Numbered from the stretch's first letter, positions 17,670 through 27,013 are shown. The stretch is DNA of 64,000 nt from Verrucomicrobiota bacterium (GCA_016235595.1 JACRJX010000044.1:124001-188000); one strand, 5' to 3'. Notes: generated by a model from the letters alone, not told the origin. Translations and numbers: made by a program.

Positions 17670-18884
17670 TCAACCCACGGACAACATCTGCCCGATGCGC
17701 TTGATCGCCTGCTTCAGGCGTTCCTCGCCCTGAACCATCGCGAACCGCACATAACCTTCGCCGTATTCGCCAAAACCGGTGCCGGGCGCGCATGCCACAC
17801 CGGCTTCTTCGATCATCAACTGCGAGAACTCGATCGAGGTCAGCGCGCTGTATTTCAGCGGGATGTGCGCCCAAATGTAGAACGTCGCTCCCGGCATCGC
17901 CGTCTCCCAACCGACCGCATTCAGTCCATCGACGAACAACTTCATGCGCTTGTAATACGTCTCCACCGCGTGCTTGACGGAATCCTGCGGGCCGTTGAGT
18001 GCCTCGATACCCGCGAGCTGCGTCGCGCGAAAGATTCCGAAGTCAATGTAGCTCTTGGTCTTGCTGAGCGTCTTCAGAATGCTCGCGTTGCCGACCGCAA
18101 ACGCCAGCCGCCAGCCAGCCATCGAGTAGCTCTTCGAAAAACTGTGAAACTCGATGGCCACGTCTTTCGCACCCTTGGCGTTGAACACGCTCGGCGCCTT
18201 ATGACCGTCATAGACGAAATCGCTGTAAGCGAAATCGTGCGCAAGAATGATGTGATGGCGTTTGCACCAGTCCACCATCTGCTGCATGAAACCGATGTCG
18301 CACGTCGCCGCCGTCGGATTGTGCGGGTAGGACAGGATCATCAGTTTCGACTGCCTAACCACGTGAGGGTCGAGCTTGTCCACCACCGGCAGGAACTTGT
18401 TCTCCGCCAGCAACGGCAGCTGATACAAAATGCCGCCGGCCATGATCACGCCGTTGAAGTGGATCGGATACGTCGGCGACGGCACCAGCGCGATGTCGTC
18501 GTTATTCAGGAACCCGAATGACAGGTGCGCCAGGCCCTCTTTCGAGCCAATCAGCGGCAGCACTTCCGTGGCCGGGTTCAGTTCAACATTGAACTTCCGG
18601 TGATACCAGTCCGCGATCGCCTTGCGCAGACCGCGCTCAATCTCGCCGTCATAGCGTGAATAACCGTGCGCGTCGGGGCGCTTGACCGCCTCGGCCATCG
18701 CAGCCACCACGTTCGGCGGCGGCGGCAGATCCGGACTGCCCATGCTCAGGTCAATGACGTCCTTGCCGGCTGCCGTCTGCTGCTTGATCAACTGGTCAAT
18801 CACCGCGAACAGGTAGGGCGGCAACCGTCTCAGCCGGTTGGCCTCCTGCATGAAATTCGCATCAAACTCTGTCGCTTTCTTCAT
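17670..18884 (-). CDS. Class I/II PLP aminotransferase
   Basis: A 404-residue fold-type I aminotransferase. The PLP lysine is K251 in SFSKSYSMAGWR, with phosphate-binding SKEGLAH near 115, PSPTYPIH at 136, and YPHNPTA at 187. The pattern is closest to the alanine-synthesising AlaC group and LL-diaminopimelate aminotransferase-like proteins, so an amino acid:2-oxoacid transamination is expected. Substrate is not deducible. Start overlaps the lipA stop by 4 nt (ATGA). Confidence 0.9.
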   Translation of the reverse strand: MKKATEFDANFMQEANRLRRLPPYLFAVIDQLIKQQTAAGKDVIDLSMGSPDLPPPPNVVAAMAEAVKRPDAHGYSRYDGEIERGLRKAIADWYHRKFNVELNPATEVLPLIGSKEGLAHLSFGFLNNDDIALVPSPTYPIHFNGVIMAGGILYQLPLLAENKFLPVVDKLDPHVVRQSKLMILSYPHNPTAATCDIGFMQQMVDWCKRHHIILAHDFAYSDFVYDGHKAPSVFNAKGAKDVAIEFHSFSKSYSMAGWRLAFAVGNASILKTLSKTKSYIDFGIFRATQLAGIEALNGPQDSVKHAVETYYKRMKLFVDGLNAVGWETAMPGATFYIWAHIPLKYSALTSIEFSQLMIEEAGVACAPGTGFGEYGEGYVRFAMVQGEERLKQAIKRIGQMLSVG

Positions 18885-19801
18885 AATTCACTTCCTGTCT
18901 TCTGCTTGAATTTGTCCGCGTGATAACTCGACCGCACCAACGGTGCGCTCGCCACATGGACGAATCCCATCTTCAACGCGGCCCGGCGCAGTGTTACAAA
19001 CACTTCCGGCCGCACAAACTCCACCACCGGCAGATTCGCCGGCGTCGGCTGTAAATATTGGCCAATCGTCAACAACTCACAACCTGCCGCACGTAAATCG
19101 TGCATCGTCTCCAGCACCTCGGACTCCGTCTCACCGTGCCCGACCATCAGACCCGACTTCATATACACCCGCCGGCCGTTGGCAGACCGCCCGATCCACT
19201 CCGACGCCATCCGCAATACTGACAGCGTCCGTTCATAGGTCGCCCGATGCCGCACCTTCGCCGACAGCCGCCGGACCGTTTCGATGTTGTGGTTGAACAC
19301 ATCCGGCCGCGCCGCCAGCACCGTTTCCACCGGCTCAAGCCGGCCGCCGAAATCCGGCGTCAACACTTCCACTGCCAAATCCTCGCCACACAACGCGCGC
19401 AGTTCGCGAATCGTCCGGGCGAAATGCTCCGCGCCGCCATCCGCCAGATCGTCGCGCGCCACGCTCGTCACCACCACATGCTTCAACGACATCTGCCGGA
19501 CTGCCTCCGCCACGCGTTTTGGTTCTTCCGGGTCCAGCGGCAATGGCTTTGCCGTCGTTACCGCGCAGAAGCCGCACGCCCGCGTGCAGCGGTCCCCGGC
19601 GATCATGAACGTCGCCGTGCCGCGCGACCAGCATTCCCAACGATTCGGGCAGCGCGCGCTCTCGCAAACCGTGTGCAACCGCAACGTGCCGAGCCGTCCG
19701 CCCGTCTGCGCAAAACGCCGGTCCGTCGGCAGGCTCAGCCGCAGCCATTGCGGCAGCCGTTTCCGCCGATTCACCGCCGTTGTTGTGCTCGTAGCCGTCA
19801 T
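18881..19801 (-). CDS. lipA: Lipoyl synthase
   Basis: A 306-residue radical SAM enzyme that inserts two sulfurs into octanoyl groups on lipoyl domains. Both clusters are complete: C46-x4-C51-x5-C57 (auxiliary, sacrificial) and C72-x3-C76-x2-C79 (radical SAM), plus the C-terminal RSSYHA serine ligand. The frame is open from a TTG at 19831, but the ATG at 19801 fits the usual length. First gene of the leftward operon; no lipB lies nearby, so octanoyl transfer is encoded elsewhere. Confidence 0.96.
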   Translation of the reverse strand: MTATSTTTAVNRRKRLPQWLRLSLPTDRRFAQTGGRLGTLRLHTVCESARCPNRWECWSRGTATFMIAGDRCTRACGFCAVTTAKPLPLDPEEPKRVAEAVRQMSLKHVVVTSVARDDLADGGAEHFARTIRELRALCGEDLAVEVLTPDFGGRLEPVETVLAARPDVFNHNIETVRRLSAKVRHRATYERTLSVLRMASEWIGRSANGRRVYMKSGLMVGHGETESEVLETMHDLRAAGCELLTIGQYLQPTPANLPVVEFVRPEVFVTLRRAALKMGFVHVASAPLVRSSYHADKFKQKTGSEL

Positions 19802-19980
19802 TGCCAAAGAACCAAGCCTAGCGGACGCCAAAAAATCACGTCAACGCTTTTTACTCGGCGCGCACTATAGACGCCTCCTGCCTCGCCGTCACGCGGCAAA
19901 AATCAACAGGAAATGAGAAGTGTAGACCAAAATGAGACCCAGAACACTCTAATCGGGACCAACGCCCCTTCTATCCCCCG

Positions 19981-20985
19981 TCAGGCGGCAGACTTCGTGT
20001 CTTGGCTGAGCTTGAAGAACTCGTCGAACATGATGCGCGGCGTTTCAGGGCGAACCCCGAGCGCTTCCCATGCGCCGTAGTCAAACGCGATGAGGCCACC
20101 CTGCGGGGTGGACCAGTGTTTGACCAGCAGCCGGGCCTCGTCGCGGATTTCGGCTTCGTTGCCGCGCGGCAGGGTGGTCTGGATGTCCACGGTGGCTAGG
20201 AAGCAGACCTTGCCGCGGAATTGCGCCCCAAACTCCTCAATGCCGTAACTGCGCGACTGCTGCATGTTTAGCACGTCCACGCCCAGTTCTATGAGCGCCG
20301 GCACGAAGGTGTTGATCCGCCCACAACTGTGGAGGATGACGTGCCAGCCGCAGTCGTGGACGGCCTTGAAGATCGTCCGGTAGCGCGGCGCAAAGAACTC
20401 GTCGAAAGTCTTGCGGCTGATGAATGGCCCTTCCTGCGTCCCCCAGTCGTCGGCCATGAAAAGTCCGTGGATGCGGTCGCCGAAACGGCGGCGGAGTTCG
20501 TCGCACTGTTGGAGCTTGAAATCCACGATCATGTCCAGCACGCGGTTGATCTTCTCCGGCTCGGCGTAGAAATCCTCCATCGTGGCCGCAAACCCGCGCA
20601 GTTTATGCAGCCGTGAGAAAAGCAGATTGTGCGCCGTGAGCACGACATAGCGGCCATCCGCGGCGGCGATGAGCGGGCCCAGCCGGTCGTAATAAAACGG
20701 GTTGCGCGGATTCGGCGGGCGGTAGCCATCGAGCGCGGCCCAGTCGCTCAGCGGCCACTGCGTCACCTGGCCGATGTTTTTCAACTCCGTGCTGCTCCAG
20801 CCGCAACCCCAGTCGTCCATGACGGCGTTGTCGAAGAACCAGCCCGCCTCGGCGCGATCCATTTCCCAGATGTTGTGAACGTCGTCGGGAAAGCCGTCCA
20901 TCTTGTGGTTCCAATGCTGCCAGAATGGCAGTCTCGGCGGCGTCTGGAATTTGATGGCGCGATGGACGATGTCGTGGGAAGTCAT
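19981..20985 (-). CDS. Uroporphyrinogen decarboxylase-like (URO-D/MtaA superfamily) protein
   Basis: A 334-residue TIM-barrel protein of the URO-D superfamily. It starts MTSHDIVHRAIKFQTPPRLPF and has the FMADDWGTQEGPF strand and an HSCG motif (H219, C221). True heme-pathway HemE lacks this HxC pair; cobamide methyltransferases of the MtaA/MtbA/CmuA type use HxC plus a later Cys to hold zinc. The later Cys is not evident here, so methyl transfer is only a hypothesis. The start (ATG 20985) is 9 nt after the stop of the secreted beta-propeller protein, so they are co-transcribed. Two more members lie at 44654 and 47065. Confidence 0.85.
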   Translation of the reverse strand: MTSHDIVHRAIKFQTPPRLPFWQHWNHKMDGFPDDVHNIWEMDRAEAGWFFDNAVMDDWGCGWSSTELKNIGQVTQWPLSDWAALDGYRPPNPRNPFYYDRLGPLIAAADGRYVVLTAHNLLFSRLHKLRGFAATMEDFYAEPEKINRVLDMIVDFKLQQCDELRRRFGDRIHGLFMADDWGTQEGPFISRKTFDEFFAPRYRTIFKAVHDCGWHVILHSCGRINTFVPALIELGVDVLNMQQSRSYGIEEFGAQFRGKVCFLATVDIQTTLPRGNEAEIRDEARLLVKHWSTPQGGLIAFDYGAWEALGVRPETPRIMFDEFFKLSQDTKSAA

Positions 20986-20994
20986 GGCAATCAA

Positions 20995-22719
20995 TCAGCG
21001 ATTCGGTGAAGTAACATCAGAAGCTGCCCGGTAGGCAGCAACGCCAACCGTGTCGGTGGTTCCTATGAATCCCGGCCCGCCGGCACCCACGTAGCCGCGG
21101 CTTTCGCCCGATGTCGTTGGACTGACCCAGAACGAGTAGAGCGATCCCTTCATCAGATGGAAGCGGAAACGGACGGGCTTGCCCCGCAACGCAGACAGAT
21201 CACTGCCGCCTTTCCATTTCACCTGATGAATCGTACTGCTGGTGACGAACCACTCGCAGTTATTGCGTGCGAACGGCTCGATGACATTGCCGTCCGCGTC
21301 CAACACCTCGACCAATAGCCAGCCCTTGGAAGTGTCGCTGTTCACGAACAAATGCCGACCGCTGAACGTCACCTTGCGCGTCGTGAGCACGCCTTCCTTT
21401 ACACCCGCGTCCATCGAGGCAAAACCGTCGCGCCGCAGGATGGCCAACCCCGTGAACGACGGATCCGCATGAAAACTGCCGTCATGGAAGCCCGCGCCGC
21501 CGACGTAAAAGTAGAGACTGTCACCCACGACAAGGCAGCAACCGCCCGCCGACTGTACGTTACCGAAGTTCCAATCCTCCTTCTTCTCCGATACTCCGCA
21601 AAACGCGCGCCGGTCAGGCCGCGTCCAGTGAAAGCCGTCGCGGCTGAAGCCAATGCAGACTTCGTTGATTTTCGGCCGACCCGCCTTCGGATGACCGCGC
21701 CAGATGGAAAAGCAGCCGAGCATCAGGCTCTCGTAGGCGACGCAGTCGAGGTTATAGAGCTGCGTAGGCACGAGATCCCACGGCCGCTCCGGGATGCGAC
21801 GCAGGTCAAGGTCGGAACGGTCGGGGTCAAGTTTGTCGGCACCAACCCATTGTTTACGGCAGGACGGCAACTGGTCCCAACTTGCGGTGCATAGCGCATC
21901 GGCGCTCTCGACGTATGCACGGCACCGACTGACCTCTTTGCCGCTACTGCGCAGGCCGAAGACCCAGACTTTGCGAAATGGGTTGTAGAAGACCGTCGTG
22001 CGGTCGCCGCAGTCGTCGCTGGTGCCAGCAAGTTTCCAGTGGATGCCGTCCGGCGAGAAGTGAATCCTGATCTTCTTCGGACTCTGCTTCTTCCCATTGA
22101 TCATCTTCTCATTACAAACGACGCGGAACATCTTGAACCGGCGCTGCGGGTCTTTCTCTTCAAGATCAAGCCAAACGGTGCAGGAGTTGCGCCACGCCTC
22201 CGGGTCGTCGTGCAAGACGACGTTCGTGCCGGCCACAACATCGAGCGACGGTTTCTCCCACCGCACCCCGTCGCGGCTGGTCGCGTAGCAGGTGTAGAAC
22301 CGCAGCGGCTTTGACGAACTCAACGACGACCAATACCAGCACTTGAAAAGCTTGTCGGCCGGGTCATACCAGACGCCGTCGCTAAACACGCCCGCGCGCG
22401 CGCTGCCGCCCTTGCCTTCCCATGGCTTGTCCGGTTTCAGAACTGGATTCCCCGACCAATACATCGCGAGGTGATGCTTGCGCTTCAGTGTCGTACGCTC
22501 AATGAGGAAATCATCCACGAATAACTGCCGACCCACGTCAATCGGGATCACCGATGGAGGCACGACGAGATATGCTGGCGTGGCAAGCGGCTCGCGCGTC
22601 AGTTCTGCCACTTTCGGCGGCCACTGGTCAGGCAGGACGATACCGTTGCAAAGTGCGTCGCCACCAACTGCCTGTTGGACGACCGCAAGCGTTACCAGTA
22701 GTGAGGCAGTCCGTTTCAG
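20995..22719 (-). CDS. Secreted five-bladed beta-propeller protein (glycosidase-like), apparent CTG start
   Basis: A 574-residue protein if translation begins at the CTG at 22719. Repeated SRDGVRWEKP, SPDGIHWK and SRDGFHWTRP units with acidic residues mark a GH43/GH32-type propeller, with a beta-sandwich at the C-terminus. The ATG/GTG-only start would be GTG 22611, which leaves no export signal. In the same open frame upstream the residues after the CTG read KRTASLLVTLAVVQQAVGG, a textbook signal peptide, and GGAG lies 5 nt before the CTG. No ATG, GTG or TTG lies between the upstream stop and 22719. Glycan role is inferred; substrate unknown. Confidence 0.8.
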   Translation of the reverse strand: MKRTASLLVTLAVVQQAVGGDALCNGIVLPDQWPPKVAELTREPLATPAYLVVPPSVIPIDVGRQLFVDDFLIERTTLKRKHHLAMYWSGNPVLKPDKPWEGKGGSARAGVFSDGVWYDPADKLFKCWYWSSLSSSKPLRFYTCYATSRDGVRWEKPSLDVVAGTNVVLHDDPEAWRNSCTVWLDLEEKDPQRRFKMFRVVCNEKMINGKKQSPKKIRIHFSPDGIHWKLAGTSDDCGDRTTVFYNPFRKVWVFGLRSSGKEVSRCRAYVESADALCTASWDQLPSCRKQWVGADKLDPDRSDLDLRRIPERPWDLVPTQLYNLDCVAYESLMLGCFSIWRGHPKAGRPKINEVCIGFSRDGFHWTRPDRRAFCGVSEKKEDWNFGNVQSAGGCCLVVGDSLYFYVGGAGFHDGSFHADPSFTGLAILRRDGFASMDAGVKEGVLTTRKVTFSGRHLFVNSDTSKGWLLVEVLDADGNVIEPFARNNCEWFVTSSTIHQVKWKGGSDLSALRGKPVRFRFHLMKGSLYSFWVSPTTSGESRGYVGAGGPGFIGTTDTVGVAAYRAASDVTSPNR

Positions 22720-22728
22720 ACAAACTCC
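22717..22728 (-). promoter_or_regulatory. Ribosome binding site GGAG (22725-22728) and CTG start codon (22717-22719)
   Basis: On the minus strand GGAG is followed by 5 nt and then CTG, which opens a signal peptide in the frame of the beta-propeller gene. This spacing is that of a real start site and is the main reason for choosing a non-AUG start here. Confidence 0.55.
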
Positions 22729-22740
22729 ACGTTCCGCGCC

Positions 22741-24111
22741 TCAGATTTCACTCCACTTGCCGGGAATCGGCGCGGGGTAGCGGCCTTGGGCGTCGGGCAT
22801 GAACGGCGGCTTGCTTTCCGGCGTGAGCGCATCCACGTCGCAGAAGCGGAAGGTGGACGAGGTGGCTTCCTCCCACGTGACGATGCGGCCGGAGTGGACG
22901 GCAGCGCGCCCCATGAGGGAAACAAGGTTGGAGAGCGCGGCGCGTTTCAGTTCGTTATAGGGTTGGTTCTTGCGGATGGCATCGAGGAAGTCCCGCCACT
23001 CGGCATCCCAGGGGCCGCACGCCTCTTTCTCCGCCTGCCAGGCGATGTTGTCGTTGGCAATGCGCTGGTCATTGTAGGTATGCACGGTGGCGGCGTGGAC
23101 GTTGCCGGAAAACTGCGCGGCGCACCTGGTGCCATGAGCGAAGGTGGCAAACTCGTTGTAGCAGCCGGGCCAGAAACGGCCCTGCACAAGCGCCTTCGCG
23201 CCGTCGGCAAAGGTGTATTCGATGGTGTAGTTGTCGAAATTCTGGCTGCAATCGGTGCTCCACGGCGCACGGCCACCCATGCCGTGGGCGCTGACGGGCC
23301 ACGAGTCCTTGATCCAGCAGCACTCGTCCACCTGGTGGATCATGTTTTCCATCCAAGTGCCGCCGCTTGACCACAAGAGCGCAACGGGCTGGCGGATCTG
23401 CCAGAGGAGTTCGTTGGCGTCGGGTTTGTGCGGCCCCATCATGCCGCCAGATTGCAGCCGATAGGCACGAATGAAAATGATGTCACCCATGTCGCCGTTG
23501 CGCATCCTGGCGATGAGCGCCTGCCGCGCGGTGGAATGACGGCATTGAAAACCGCAGGCGACCTTGAGGCCCTTGGCGAGCGCCTCCTCGTTGGTTTTGA
23601 GCAACTGCTTGATCCCGCCGGCGTCGGCCGCGAAGGATTTTTCCATGAAGACGTTCAAGCCGCGGGCGACGGCTTGTTTGAAGTGCGTCGGCCGGAACGC
23701 CGCACGCGTCGTCAGCATCGCGATGTCGCCCGTGCCGGGCCGGATGCAGTCCATCGCTTTCTTGTAGGCGTCGAAGCCGATGAACTGGCGTTCGCTCGGC
23801 ACGTCCATCTTCCCGGGAAACTGCCGTGTGAGCGCGCCGTGGGCCTTCTGTAGTTTCTCGTCGAACAGGTCGGCCATCGCAACAAGCTTGAACGGGCTGT
23901 CTGGCGCGGAGAAGGCATTGCCCACCGCACCGGTGCCGCGCGGGCCGCAGCCGATGATGGCAAGGCGGACGGTGTTGTCTTCCGCGGCGTGGACGTGCGG
24001 CAATGCGACGCCCGCAAGCGCCGAGACCGCGGCAATCCGACCGGTGGTCTTGATGAATTCGCGCCGTGTAGCTTGCGGCTGGATGGATGCTTGGGAGGCA
24101 GGGTGGTTCAT
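22741..24111 (-). CDS. Tat-exported Gfo/Idh/MocA family oxidoreductase
   Basis: A 456-residue protein with a twin-arginine leader (TRREFIKTTGRIAAVSALAG, RR at residues 16-17), a Rossmann NAD(P) site (LAIIGCGPRGTGAVGNAF) and a C-terminal Gfo/Idh/MocA domain with the EKSFAADAGGIKQL region. Members oxidise or epimerise sugars, or cleave glycosides through a redox mechanism, often with a tightly bound nucleotide when exported. Start ATG 24111 has AAGGAG 6 nt upstream. It is the upstream neighbour of the propeller and URO-D-like genes, with 21 nt between its stop and the CTG, so the three form one operon. Confidence 0.9.
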   Translation of the reverse strand: MNHPASQASIQPQATRREFIKTTGRIAAVSALAGVALPHVHAAEDNTVRLAIIGCGPRGTGAVGNAFSAPDSPFKLVAMADLFDEKLQKAHGALTRQFPGKMDVPSERQFIGFDAYKKAMDCIRPGTGDIAMLTTRAAFRPTHFKQAVARGLNVFMEKSFAADAGGIKQLLKTNEEALAKGLKVACGFQCRHSTARQALIARMRNGDMGDIIFIRAYRLQSGGMMGPHKPDANELLWQIRQPVALLWSSGGTWMENMIHQVDECCWIKDSWPVSAHGMGGRAPWSTDCSQNFDNYTIEYTFADGAKALVQGRFWPGCYNEFATFAHGTRCAAQFSGNVHAATVHTYNDQRIANDNIAWQAEKEACGPWDAEWRDFLDAIRKNQPYNELKRAALSNLVSLMGRAAVHSGRIVTWEEATSSTFRFCDVDALTPESKPPFMPDAQGRYPAPIPGKWSEI

Positions 24112-24216
24112 GACATTCTCCTTGATCAACAGGGCTTGCATTGCGATCCGGCAGCAGCGTAGCGGCTGCCACGTCCCACTCAAGCGCAAAGTTGTTCCAG
24201 CGCCGAAGCCTGCCCG

Positions 24217-24915
24217 TCAGCGCGCCACCTTGCCGACGAGAATCAGCTTGTTGTCCTGGACGCCCACGCTTGCGAGCCGGTTCAGGAATGCGGCGATATC
24301 CGGGTCATCGGAGGCGCTCTTCATCAAATCCTGTTGATTGAACGCTTCCAGAAACTGTGCCGGCAACGGTTTGCTTCGCACTTCCATCGATTGGAACAAC
24401 ACCTTCAGTGCGCCCCCTTCCATCCTTGGGAGCACCGCAGCAGAACCATTGAGATACCGGCCCTTCAACGCCCCCAACCCCGGCATCACCGCCATGGAAT
24501 TCAGCGGCATGCTGAGCTGACACTTGACGCTGCCGTCCTTGATCTCAAACCACACGCGCCCTTTCCATTCCGACTTGCTCGCATCGCCTGTGACCAATGC
24601 GTTCAACTCATCCCCTGTCAACATCAACAAGGAAGACTTGCCGGTATCCATCGCCATCTTGAAATCCTTGACGCGTTTCAACAACGTCTCATAGTCCGCC
24701 GCCGACATTTTAACCTTCGGCAACTGCACTGCCTCGGTGTCAGTATACGCCACCGCCATGCCGGCGACTTTGCTCAGACCGTAATAAGCAAACCCTCCCA
24801 GACCGATGACCAATATGATGACAACGATGATGCTTGTAAGGCATCCGTAGAAAAAACATCCGTGTTTCTTTGGCGCAGCGGTCGGTATGGGGGGTGGTTG
24901 ACTCGGCGTGCTCAT
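24217..24915 (-). CDS. Membrane protein of unknown function
   Basis: A 232-residue protein with a proline-rich cytoplasmic N-terminus (STPSQPPPIPTAAPKKHG), one transmembrane helix at about 25-47 (TSIIVVIILVIGLGGFAYYG) and a 180-residue domain outside the cytoplasm. The layout is common in PVC bacteria, but no named family is recognised. AAAGGAG lies 6 nt before the ATG. The 105-nt gap to the Gfo/Idh/MocA gene could hold that operon's promoter. Confidence 0.75.
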   Translation of the reverse strand: MSTPSQPPPIPTAAPKKHGCFFYGCLTSIIVVIILVIGLGGFAYYGLSKVAGMAVAYTDTEAVQLPKVKMSAADYETLLKRVKDFKMAMDTGKSSLLMLTGDELNALVTGDASKSEWKGRVWFEIKDGSVKCQLSMPLNSMAVMPGLGALKGRYLNGSAAVLPRMEGGALKVLFQSMEVRSKPLPAQFLEAFNQQDLMKSASDDPDIAAFLNRLASVGVQDNKLILVGKVAR

Positions 24916-25040
24916 GCGTTTCTCCTTTCGTTACCGTCGCCATCATGCTCTCCAAAATCGCGCGGTCAAACCTTTTGTGGATGCTCATGCGTGACTTTGC
25001 GGTTTTGAATTATTAGAGTATTTCCAATGGTAGTCAGGCT

Positions 25041-25787
25041 ATGACGAACAATCAGAATTTCTTGCTGGCCATCCTGCTCTGCGCAGTCGTGGCGTGCGAA
25101 CCGGTCAAAAGGACGCAACTTCACGAGGCCGTCAAAGCTGGCGACGCCGCCAGGGTCAGGCAATGGCTGGCTCAAGCGCCATCGTTGGTGAACGAGCAGG
25201 ACTCGCTCGGTGACACGCCACTGCACGTGACGGTGCAAATGGGCAATATTGAGTTGGCCGAACTGTTGCTGGCCGCCAAGGCCGACGTCAACGCCAAGGC
25301 CCACGCCGGCTGGACGGCGCTGCACTGGGCAGCTTACTGGCGCAATACGCAAATGGCCGAACTGTTGCTGCGCAACAAGGCTGACGTGAACGCGCGCAAC
25401 AGCATCGGCTACACACCCCTGCATTGTGCGGCTTGGCGGAATAGCAGGGAGTTGGTCGAGTTGTTGCTCGCCCACAAGGCGGAGGTCAACGCCAGGGACC
25501 ACGACAACCGAACTCCGCTGCATTACGCAGTTGCATGGAGTGACACGAACATCATCGAAACGCTGATCGCACACAACGCGGACATAAATGCCAAAGCCAC
25601 TGCGGACGTCCGACCAACCGGCAACGCCATCACGCCGCTGGACGTCGCAGACCGATATGCATTGCACGCCGCCGCCGCCCTGCTGCGTCGGCATGGCGCA
25701 AAACGAGAACAGATGCAGTTCAATATAACCAATCCCACGCTTCGCCCATCAGATAAACCCTCGACAAGCCCGCAGACACAACGATAG
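25041..25787 (+). CDS. Ankyrin-repeat lipoprotein
   Basis: A 248-residue protein with a lipoprotein-type leader (ILLCAVVAC, Cys19) and then five ankyrin repeats. Each has the TPLH or TALHWAA start and a LLLA-(K/N)-(K/A)ADVNA end, spaced about 33 residues, from residue 25 to 210. Ankyrin stacks bind other proteins; a lipid-anchored one would do so in the periplasm or at the outer membrane. It faces away from the membrane protein at 24217 across a 125-nt shared promoter region. No partner is evident. Confidence 0.88.
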   Translation: MTNNQNFLLAILLCAVVACEPVKRTQLHEAVKAGDAARVRQWLAQAPSLVNEQDSLGDTPLHVTVQMGNIELAELLLAAKADVNAKAHAGWTALHWAAYWRNTQMAELLLRNKADVNARNSIGYTPLHCAAWRNSRELVELLLAHKAEVNARDHDNRTPLHYAVAWSDTNIIETLIAHNADINAKATADVRPTGNAITPLDVADRYALHAAAALLRRHGAKREQMQFNITNPTLRPSDKPSTSPQTQR

Positions 25788-25871
25788 AAATAACGCCGGA
25801 CAACGCGCACCCCATGTTCACTGTCCAAATTGAAACCGATGGTGTTCTGGGCGAACCTTGTCGCAAACAGC

Positions 25872-26147
25872 ATGTTAAAACGATCTCATATCATCTACAC
25901 CGGACGTGTGCAGGGTGTCGGGTTCCGTTACACGGTCCGGCAGATTGCGCACGGCTTTGATGTCGTTGGCTATGTTTGCAACCTCGACGATGGCCGCGTC
26001 GAGATTGTGCTCGAAGGCGAGGAAGAAGAATTGAACCGGTTCATACAACATATTGGCGACAGCGACCTCGGCCCCTATATTCGAACCAAGACCGTCGAAT
26101 GGCAGCCACCAACGGGCGAGTTCCGCAACTTCTCCATACAACTGTGA
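25872..26147 (+). CDS. acyP: Acylphosphatase
   Basis: A 91-residue enzyme that hydrolyses acyl phosphates such as acetyl or carbamoyl phosphate. The signature GRVQGVGFRYTVRQIA with the catalytic Arg, and the YVCNLDDGRVEIVLEGE segment holding the catalytic Asn, are intact. The open frame runs from 25830, but the ATG at 25872 gives the standard length. Its stop overlaps the GTG start of the ABC ATPase (GTGA), so the two are translationally coupled. Confidence 0.95.
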   Translation: MLKRSHIIYTGRVQGVGFRYTVRQIAHGFDVVGYVCNLDDGRVEIVLEGEEEELNRFIQHIGDSDLGPYIRTKTVEWQPPTGEFRNFSIQL

Positions 26148-27013
26148 CACCCGCCATCGAAATCAAAGGATTGACGAAGCGATACCGCACCGGCTTGCGC
26201 CGCGAGATGGTGTTGGCGCTGGATCATCTAAACCTAGACGTGCAGCCCGGCGAAGTCTATGGCTTGCTCGGCCCGAACGGCTCCGGCAAGAGCACGACGT
26301 TGAAACTGGCGCTTGGCCTGATTCGCGCCACGGCCGGCGAGGCGAAGATATTCGGCAAGCCGTGCACGTCCGTCGTGTCGAGACTCCACGTCGGATTCCT
26401 GCCTGAGAATCCTTATTTTTACCGCTTCCTGACCGGCGCGGAGACGTTGATGTTTTACGGGCGTCTTTGTGGAATGCGCAGCGCGGCACTCACCAAGCGC
26501 GTGGACGAACTGCTCCAACTGGTTGGCCTCACCAGCGCCGCGAGCCGTCCGCTCGCCGGCTACTCCAAAGGCATGCTTCAGCGCATCGGCCTCGCGCAGG
26601 CGATGGTTCACGATCCCCAACTGCTGCTGCTCGACGAGCCGACTGCCGGTGTGGACCCGATCGGTTCGAAGGAAATCCGCGACCTCATCATCCGGCTGCG
26701 CGCGATGGGCAAGACGGTGTTGCTCTGCTCCCACTTGCTGACCCAGGTTCAGGACGTATGCGACCGCATCTGCATCCTGAACCAGGGCCGCAAGGTGCGC
26801 GAAGGCCGCGTGGATGATCTTTTGCGCGACCAGAAACGGCTCTGCATCACCGTGGAAAACCTGCCTGAAGCGGCGCGGGCACAGATTGCGCAATGGGTCG
26901 AGGATTGGGGCGCGAGCGTGGTCAGCATAGAGAATCCGCAGACGACGCTGGAAAGCCTCTTCCTCGACGCTGTCAAGGCGCAGCAAACGCCCACACCGCC
27001 AACCAAGCCATGA
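26144..27013 (+). CDS. ABC transporter ATP-binding protein (ABC-2 type)
   Basis: A 289-residue ATPase with Walker A GPNGSGKST, Q-loop region GFLPENPYFY, signature YSKGMLQR and Walker B LLLLDEPTAG. The C-terminal tail after the nucleotide-binding domain resembles that of CcmA/NatA-type exporters. Start is GTG 26144, overlapping the acylphosphatase stop; the longer open frame from 25976 lies inside that gene. The permease gene follows with a 4-nt ATGA overlap. Confidence 0.93.
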   Translation: MTPAIEIKGLTKRYRTGLRREMVLALDHLNLDVQPGEVYGLLGPNGSGKSTTLKLALGLIRATAGEAKIFGKPCTSVVSRLHVGFLPENPYFYRFLTGAETLMFYGRLCGMRSAALTKRVDELLQLVGLTSAASRPLAGYSKGMLQRIGLAQAMVHDPQLLLLDEPTAGVDPIGSKEIRDLIIRLRAMGKTVLLCSHLLTQVQDVCDRICILNQGRKVREGRVDDLLRDQKRLCITVENLPEAARAQIAQWVEDWGASVVSIENPQTTLESLFLDAVKAQQTPTPPTKP

